Source: CAYJFK01 sp964369475 (lineage in GTDB: Bacteria > Bacillota > Clostridia > Oscillospirales > Feifaniaceae). From it: a stretch of 63,622 nt of DNA. The notes under the pieces were generated by a model. It was not told the origin of the DNA, ran no database searches, and saw nothing but the letters and a program-made list of their open reading frames with translations. Where the stretch lies: NCBI GenBank assembly GCA_964369475.1, contig CAYJFK010000007.1, forward strand, positions 1 through 63,622, read 5' to 3'. This document shows positions 59,262-63,622 of the stretch, piece by piece. How positions within the stretch are numbered: the first letter of the stretch is position 1; every line of letters begins with the position of its first letter. The position numbers and the translations under genes were made by a program.

Positions 59262-60101
59262 CTATTTAATCTCGGTAAATGGCTCTCTGCCATACGATCT
59301 TGCCGCACCTATTGCAGTTGCAAAGCGTGCGCTGTCGGGAATTATAAAGTTTACGCCAAACATTGCCGAAAGTGATTTAAAGGTCTGCTCTGCCACTTTA
59401 AACTCGGCAAGGCTTCCTGTTAGCACTATATCTTTACCGCTAACGCTTCTCGCCGCAAAGACAGCCATAACGCCTATTGTTTGGTATACCATGTTAAATA
59501 TACCAAGAGCAATGTCGCTCTGTGTCGCAAGTTCAGAGACCTTGCCAAAGTTCGATGCCGTAGCTGTCGGCGGCAGATTGGAGACCGCTTTTTTTGTAAT
59601 GTCGCTAATTGTAAGGTCTACATTATTCAAGTTTCCGCTCTCGGCAAGTTTAATTATGTTGTTAACGTCCCTTATGTTAAGCATAGTGCTCGACATGCCG
59701 AGCAGTGCGCCACCGCCAACACCTGTGCCGCCAAGGTGGGTTACCGTGCTGTTTGTAGCGTGGATAAAGGCAGTGCCTGTCCCCATGCTTACGATAACGC
59801 CCTCCTCTATTCCCGTTAGCCAAAGCCCGCCTCTGCCTGTGCAATAAAACTCGTCTACCGCAAGTGTCGGAATGCCGAATATCGGACTTTTTATGCCCGA
59901 CGAGCCAACACCTGTAACTACTATATGTCCAACCTCCGAAAGTGCTATATCGTTTTCCGATAAAAACTTTCCGAGTGCACCGTAGATAGATGCAATTGGG
60001 TCGTTTGCCTTAACTTGCAGGCAACCTATTATCTCGTCGCCGCACATACCGGCAATCTTTGTTATAGATCCGCCAACGTCTATTCCTATTATAAATTCCA
60101 T
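59262..60101 (-). CDS. coaW: type II pantothenate kinase
   Basis: 279 aa. Staphylococcus-type kinase starting CoA synthesis. Phosphate loop GIDVGGSITKIAG (5-17), then VTGVGSSGI, MGTGTAFIHA and GGTGVGGGALLGMS, as in the PanK II/acetate-kinase fold. This form is not feedback inhibited by CoA in Staphylococcus. The gene is between OPT transporter (1 bp away) and purB (11 bp). Confidence 0.94.
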   Translation of the reverse strand: MEFIIGIDVGGSITKIAGMCGDEIIGCLQVKANDPIASIYGALGKFLSENDIALSEVGHIVVTGVGSSGIKSPIFGIPTLAVDEFYCTGRGGLWLTGIEEGVIVSMGTGTAFIHATNSTVTHLGGTGVGGGALLGMSSTMLNIRDVNNIIKLAESGNLNNVDLTISDITKKAVSNLPPTATASNFGKVSELATQSDIALGIFNMVYQTIGVMAVFAARSVSGKDIVLTGSLAEFKVAEQTFKSLSAMFGVNFIIPDSARFATAIGAARSYGREPFTEIK

Positions 60102-60102
60102 T

Positions 60103-61770
60103 TTAACCTCCTGTAAACATGCCGATTATGGCAAGTAGCACACCTGTAAATCCTTCGCCGCCAAGAAGTCCTGCCGCTATAAGGCTGCCCGAATCGCCTT
60201 CTGTTGTTTTGCCTTTTTTGATTTTGTCTACTATAAAACGTATAAATCCGCCGATAAATACAATTGAAGAAATCTCGAAAGAAAGGTATATGCCGAGCCC
60301 CAGCGTCATAACAGGGAACTTAAAGAGATAAAGTGCCGCCCCAAGTACGAGCGCCGTAAAGAATACCACGGGATTATCTATGCCGCCCACCATTTGCGTT
60401 ACGGCAAATGCCTGACCTGCCGACAGTCCGTACTCTGCGCCGACTCCGCCAAACTGCGATATTATTGCAAGCATTGCAAAGACAGCCGTTACCCCTCCGA
60501 CAAGTCCGCCTACCGCCTGTGTCACAAGCTGACCTGCCGGATTTGTGCCGAGTTCTTGGCCTGCTTTGTAGTCGTTTAGCATGTCACCTGCAAAACCGCA
60601 GGAAACAGCGACGATTGCAGTAATGAAAAAGCTTGAAACAATGTCGGGCTCTGCAAAAATTCTAACTGCAAGCAGTGCCATAATTCCGAAAATCTCCATC
60701 GGGTTTATGCCTGTCTGACCTGTAATTGTTGCGCTCATGGCAGAGGCTAAGAATGTTAGCACTATTACTACGGCCGCTACAACAGGGTCTAAATCCGCAA
60801 GAATTGTGAATATATAAGAGAGCACAACGGCAAGCATTCCGAACAGTCTGCTACCCATGCCCTTTGCTCTGCCTTCCGAGCGTTTAAAGTCCATTCGAGA
60901 GCGTAAAAAGTCTATAAATACGCCAACACCGACGCCTACCATAAGCCCAAGCCCCAGTGCATTTTTTATGCTTACTGCCGCCGCCGCATCGGCAAATAGT
61001 CCGCTCGATACTCCGATCGGTATTAAAAGCATATAGGCAAAGACAGAGCCTGCAAACCACACTCCCGTAAAGAGAGGGCCTATTGTGTAGCCGATACCTA
61101 CCGCCATGGGGGATAGCCACACGCCTATATACATATTTTTTGCGTATAGCGTTGCACTTGTCCAAGCGGCAGGGATTAGCATTAGTTTGTCTCTTGCGTA
61201 GGTAAAAGCGGCCGAAACTATCATTGCGCCGTACAGATAGACCGAGTTAAGGCCGCCTGCCTCCCCTGCGAGTAGTGTTTTGGATGCCGCCTGCCCTATC
61301 GGGTAGGGGAGCTTTTCCTTTACGACAAAGCGGTATCTCGTCATGTATGTAAGTAGCATACCGAGCGTTACGCCTGCAAGCGTTATAAATAGCATTTTTG
61401 GCGCTTTAGCAAGTAGATCTCCGCTTGCACTCCACGTCCCCGTTATAAATAATCCGGGCAGTGTAAAGGCAAGGCCTCCCGCCACCATAGCGCCTGCCGA
61501 CATGCCGGTAGATGCCATATTTATCTCTCTTAAATTTGTCTTGCCCAGCGCTTTTAATATAGACATAGATAGCACCGCTACAAAAACAGTAGGCCACGGC
61601 AAGGCGCTTATTTTAAGCGCTGCATACATAGAACTTGCCGTTATAAGCATCGAACCAAGAGCGGCGAGCACTATTGCTCTAACCGATAGATCGGGCACTC
61701 CGAAAAGCCCACCGACCGCTTGCTCGTTTTGTTCTTCTTGGTTAATGCTTAAATTGTTATCATTTTCCAT
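60103..61770 (-). CDS. OPT family transporter
   Basis: 555 aa with some 14 helices, OPT/YSL family (oligopeptide or metal-chelate uptake). Motifs: SMYAALKISALPWPTVFVAVL, STGMSAGAMVAGGLAFTLPGLFITGTW, YPIGQAASKTLLAGEAGG, SATITGQTGINPMEIFGIMALLAV, and GQELGTNPAGQLVTQAVGGLVGG. ATG 61770 has AAAGGAG 6 bp before; the frame is open 18 codons earlier. Coupled to coaW by a 1-bp gap, hinting at a linked need, perhaps a pantothenate-related or peptide nutrient. Substrate unknown. Confidence 0.9.
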   Translation of the reverse strand: MENDNNLSINQEEQNEQAVGGLFGVPDLSVRAIVLAALGSMLITASSMYAALKISALPWPTVFVAVLSMSILKALGKTNLREINMASTGMSAGAMVAGGLAFTLPGLFITGTWSASGDLLAKAPKMLFITLAGVTLGMLLTYMTRYRFVVKEKLPYPIGQAASKTLLAGEAGGLNSVYLYGAMIVSAAFTYARDKLMLIPAAWTSATLYAKNMYIGVWLSPMAVGIGYTIGPLFTGVWFAGSVFAYMLLIPIGVSSGLFADAAAAVSIKNALGLGLMVGVGVGVFIDFLRSRMDFKRSEGRAKGMGSRLFGMLAVVLSYIFTILADLDPVVAAVVIVLTFLASAMSATITGQTGINPMEIFGIMALLAVRIFAEPDIVSSFFITAIVAVSCGFAGDMLNDYKAGQELGTNPAGQLVTQAVGGLVGGVTAVFAMLAIISQFGGVGAEYGLSAGQAFAVTQMVGGIDNPVVFFTALVLGAALYLFKFPVMTLGLGIYLSFEISSIVFIGGFIRFIVDKIKKGKTTEGDSGSLIAAGLLGGEGFTGVLLAIIGMFTGG

Positions 61771-61796
61771 TCTGTTCTCCTTTAAATATCTACCGC

Positions 61797-61833
61797 AAAG
61801 GCGGAAGCCCCCTTTTGCGAGCATCCGCCTTTT
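61797..61833. other. hairpin between asnS and the OPT operon
   Basis: 9-bp stem AAAGGCGGA (61797-61805) with TCCGCCTTT (61824-61832), 18-nt loop. On the minus strand only TTTGCGG follows, so it is a weak terminator for asnS or an OPT leader structure. Confidence 0.5.
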
Positions 61834-61912
61834 AAAAATTCTGTTTTATATTGCGATAATATTCATTTTCTATAACTATTATCCCTTTGACTAACATAAA
61901 ATTTAAGCTATA

Positions 61913-63307
61913 TTAGAACTCTGCCTTACCAACCGTTCTTGGGAAGGGTAGCACGTCTCTAATGTTGCCGACACCTGTCATGTACATGAGCAGTCTCTCA
62001 AAGCCAAGACCGTAACCTGCGTGCTTTGTGCCGCCGTACTTTCTAAGCTCGATGTACCACCAGTAGTCTTCACGGTTTAGCTTAAAGTCTGCAATGCGCT
62101 TTTCGAGAACATCAAGTCTCTCCTCACGCTGACTGCCGCCTATAATCTCGCCAACACCTGGGACGAGTAGATCCATAGCCGCAACAGTCTTGCCGTCGTC
62201 GTTTAGGCGCATGTAGAAGGATTTTATCTCCTGCGGATAGTTTATTACAAATACAGGGCACTTAAATATTTGCTCTGTTAAGAACCGCTCGTGCTCTGTT
62301 TGCAAATCGCATCCCCAGAAAACAGGATACTCAAACTTGTCCTTGTGCTGTTCGAGCATTTCCACTGCCTCTGTGTATGTGCATACTTTAAACTCGGCAT
62401 TGACAAGGGCTGTAAGTCTCTCAACGAGGCCTTTGTCGTAGTGCTCGTTGAAGAATGCCATCTCGTCGGGGCATTTTTCCATTACGTCTTTTAGGATATA
62501 CTTAATCATGCGCTCTGCAAGTGCCATGTTGTCGTTTAGGTCGGCAAATGCGATTTCGGGCTCGTTCATCCAGAACTCCGCCGCATGACGTGCTGTGTTT
62601 GAGTTTTCCGCACGGAATGTGGGGCCAAATGTGTATACCTTGCCAAATGCAAGGGCAAAGCACTCTGCTTCGAGCTGACCGGATACGGTAAGATTGCTCT
62701 CTTTTCCAAAGAAGTCCTGCGACGGATCTACCTTGCCGTCCTCACCCTTTGGAAGATCGTTTAGGTCCATTGTTGTAACTCTAAACATCTCGCCTGCACC
62801 CTCACAGTCAGATCCTGTGATGATGGGAGTGTTAACATAGACAAAGCCTTCGCCCTGATAGAAGTCGTGAAGCGCTTTTGCCGCAACAGAGCGCACTCTG
62901 AATACTGCTGAGAATGTGTTTGTTCTCATACGAAGGTGAGCAATCTCACGCAAAAACTCAAGCGTATGGCGCTTTTTCTGCAGAGGATAATCGGGAGTCG
63001 ACTCTCCTTCTACAACAACAGAGGTGGCGACAATCTCGAAGGGCTGTTTTGCATCGGGAGTCAGCTTAACATTTCCCTCTATAACAAATGCAGCACCTAC
63101 ATTTTGCTTAACTATGTCTTTATAATTATTAAGGCTCTCTGCCTCCAAAACGACCTGTACGCTCCTAAAAGAGCTACCGTCGTTAAGTTCGATAAAACCA
63201 AATGCCTTCGAGTCTCTAATCGTGCGAGCCCAACCGCAGACTACAACACTCTTGCCGTCAAACGACGAGGGGTCTTTAACAAGGTTAACTATCTCCAGTC
63301 TTTTCAT
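61913..63307 (-). CDS. asnS: asparaginyl-tRNA synthetase
   Basis: 464 aa, class II synthetase charging tRNA-Asn. An N-terminal OB-fold (about 1-100; VVVCGWARTIRDSKAFGFIELNDGSS) binds the anticodon. Core motifs: motif 2 in TFRAENSNTARHAAEFWMNEPE, motif 3 in GYGLGFERLLMYMTG. ATG 63307 is chosen: AAAGGATGG is about 5 bp upstream; the ATG 3 codons earlier lies within that site. No T-box leader is seen. Last feature before the end of the sequence. Confidence 0.97.
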   Translation of the reverse strand: MKRLEIVNLVKDPSSFDGKSVVVCGWARTIRDSKAFGFIELNDGSSFRSVQVVLEAESLNNYKDIVKQNVGAAFVIEGNVKLTPDAKQPFEIVATSVVVEGESTPDYPLQKKRHTLEFLREIAHLRMRTNTFSAVFRVRSVAAKALHDFYQGEGFVYVNTPIITGSDCEGAGEMFRVTTMDLNDLPKGEDGKVDPSQDFFGKESNLTVSGQLEAECFALAFGKVYTFGPTFRAENSNTARHAAEFWMNEPEIAFADLNDNMALAERMIKYILKDVMEKCPDEMAFFNEHYDKGLVERLTALVNAEFKVCTYTEAVEMLEQHKDKFEYPVFWGCDLQTEHERFLTEQIFKCPVFVINYPQEIKSFYMRLNDDGKTVAAMDLLVPGVGEIIGGSQREERLDVLEKRIADFKLNREDYWWYIELRKYGGTKHAGYGLGFERLLMYMTGVGNIRDVLPFPRTVGKAEF

Positions 63308-63332
63308 AGTACCCATCCTTTCGAAATCTTGT

Positions 63333-63386
63333 GTTTTAGTCCATATATGTTGATAATATGGCTAAAACATCATTTAAAATAGTATA
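63333..63386 (-). promoter_or_regulatory. promoter and leader hairpin of asnS
   Basis: On the minus strand an extended -10 TGCTATACT (TATACT at 63381-63386) with a poor -35. In the leader GTTTTAGCCATAT (63356-63368) pairs with 63333-63346, one bulge. The stem is short of any T-box element. Confidence 0.5.
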
Positions 63387-63520
63387 GCACAATAAATGCA
63401 AGATTAAAAGAAAAATTTTTCAAAAATTTGCTCAACTTTTGTCATGCTTGCAGCTTGTTTTGTATATACAGCTACCAATTAGTAATGTGGTTTTATAAAA
63501 AAATGTCTATATACTTTTTT

Positions 63521-63567
63521 ACGGCCGTACAGAGGGCAAAGCTTCGCTTTGCCCTCTGTACGGCCGT
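63521..63567. repeat. 22-bp perfect inverted repeat at the sequence end
   Basis: Arms 63521-63542 and 63546-63567 are perfectly complementary with loop TTC. Six T stand before it and a G-run after it. On the plus strand it looks like a terminator whose T-run is lost. Confidence 0.75.

Positions 63568-63622
<55 letters not shown>

Noticed and set aside
63308..63520. T-box riboswitch upstream of asnS
   Set aside because: No T-box core (TGGNACCGCG) or antiterminator is visible; only one leader hairpin.

Overview
The window looks like a piece of a chromosome from an anaerobic Gram-positive bacterium of the class Clostridia, probably an uncultured lineage assembled from short reads. Support: a large SRP RNA directly upstream of dnaX-ybaB-recR, strong AGGAGG ribosome binding sites with ATG/GTG/TTG starts, sigma-A type promoters with 17-bp spacers, lipoprotein signal peptides, and families typical of Clostridia (VanW, DegV, PadR-DUF2812, type II pantothenate kinase, BMP-type nucleoside uptake). 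No rRNA, tRNA, phage, IS or CRISPR locus is visible. A run of 100 N at 25561-25660 has identical 55-bp ends, and the right end of the window is homopolymer, so both are assembly features.

Layout. 1-3.5 kb: an APC amino acid permease and a cation/proton antiporter. 3.5-7.7 kb: recR, ybaB, dnaX, SRP RNA and glyceraldehyde-3-phosphate dehydrogenase. 7.9-15.5 kb: a degenerate chemoreceptor-like protein, RecQ, a PadR-DUF2812 pair with two operators, a flavin split-barrel protein coupled to a DtxR-type regulator, and DegV. 15.8-24.1 kb: a very large alpha-2-macroglobulin-like surface protein, a hairpin-array repeat, a small P-loop ATPase, a VanW lipoprotein and a MATE exporter.

24.2-36.2 kb is the most distinctive part: a citrate fermentation island. 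A 2-hydroxycarboxylate transporter and one set of citrate-lyase-type subunits (citD-citE-citF-citS) run leftwards. Divergent from them a CitA/CitB-type two-component system, a CitX-CitG fusion and a second full lyase (citD-citE-citF-citC) run rightwards. The right-hand set has the usual family motifs; the left-hand CitE and CitF differ at several of them and lack their own activation genes, so they may form a second lyase with another substrate, activated by the right-hand enzymes.

36.3-44.5 kb: transporters and surface proteins (YczE/YitT-like membrane protein, acidic lipoprotein, YibE/F protein, alkaline phosphatase with a copper-amine-oxidase-like N-terminal domain, SNF sodium symporter, metallophosphoesterase lipoprotein), several under promoters with perfect inverted repeats. 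44.7-52.3 kb: rpsB-tsf and a purine/nucleoside scavenging operon (xpt, BMP lipoprotein, small ORF, ABC ATPase, two permeases). 52.5-54.3 kb: three orphan small membrane proteins in AT-rich DNA, two of which look like tandem paralogues. 54.3-63.3 kb: class II aldolase, a TauABC/SsuABC-like ABC importer, purB, coaW, an OPT-family transporter and asnS.
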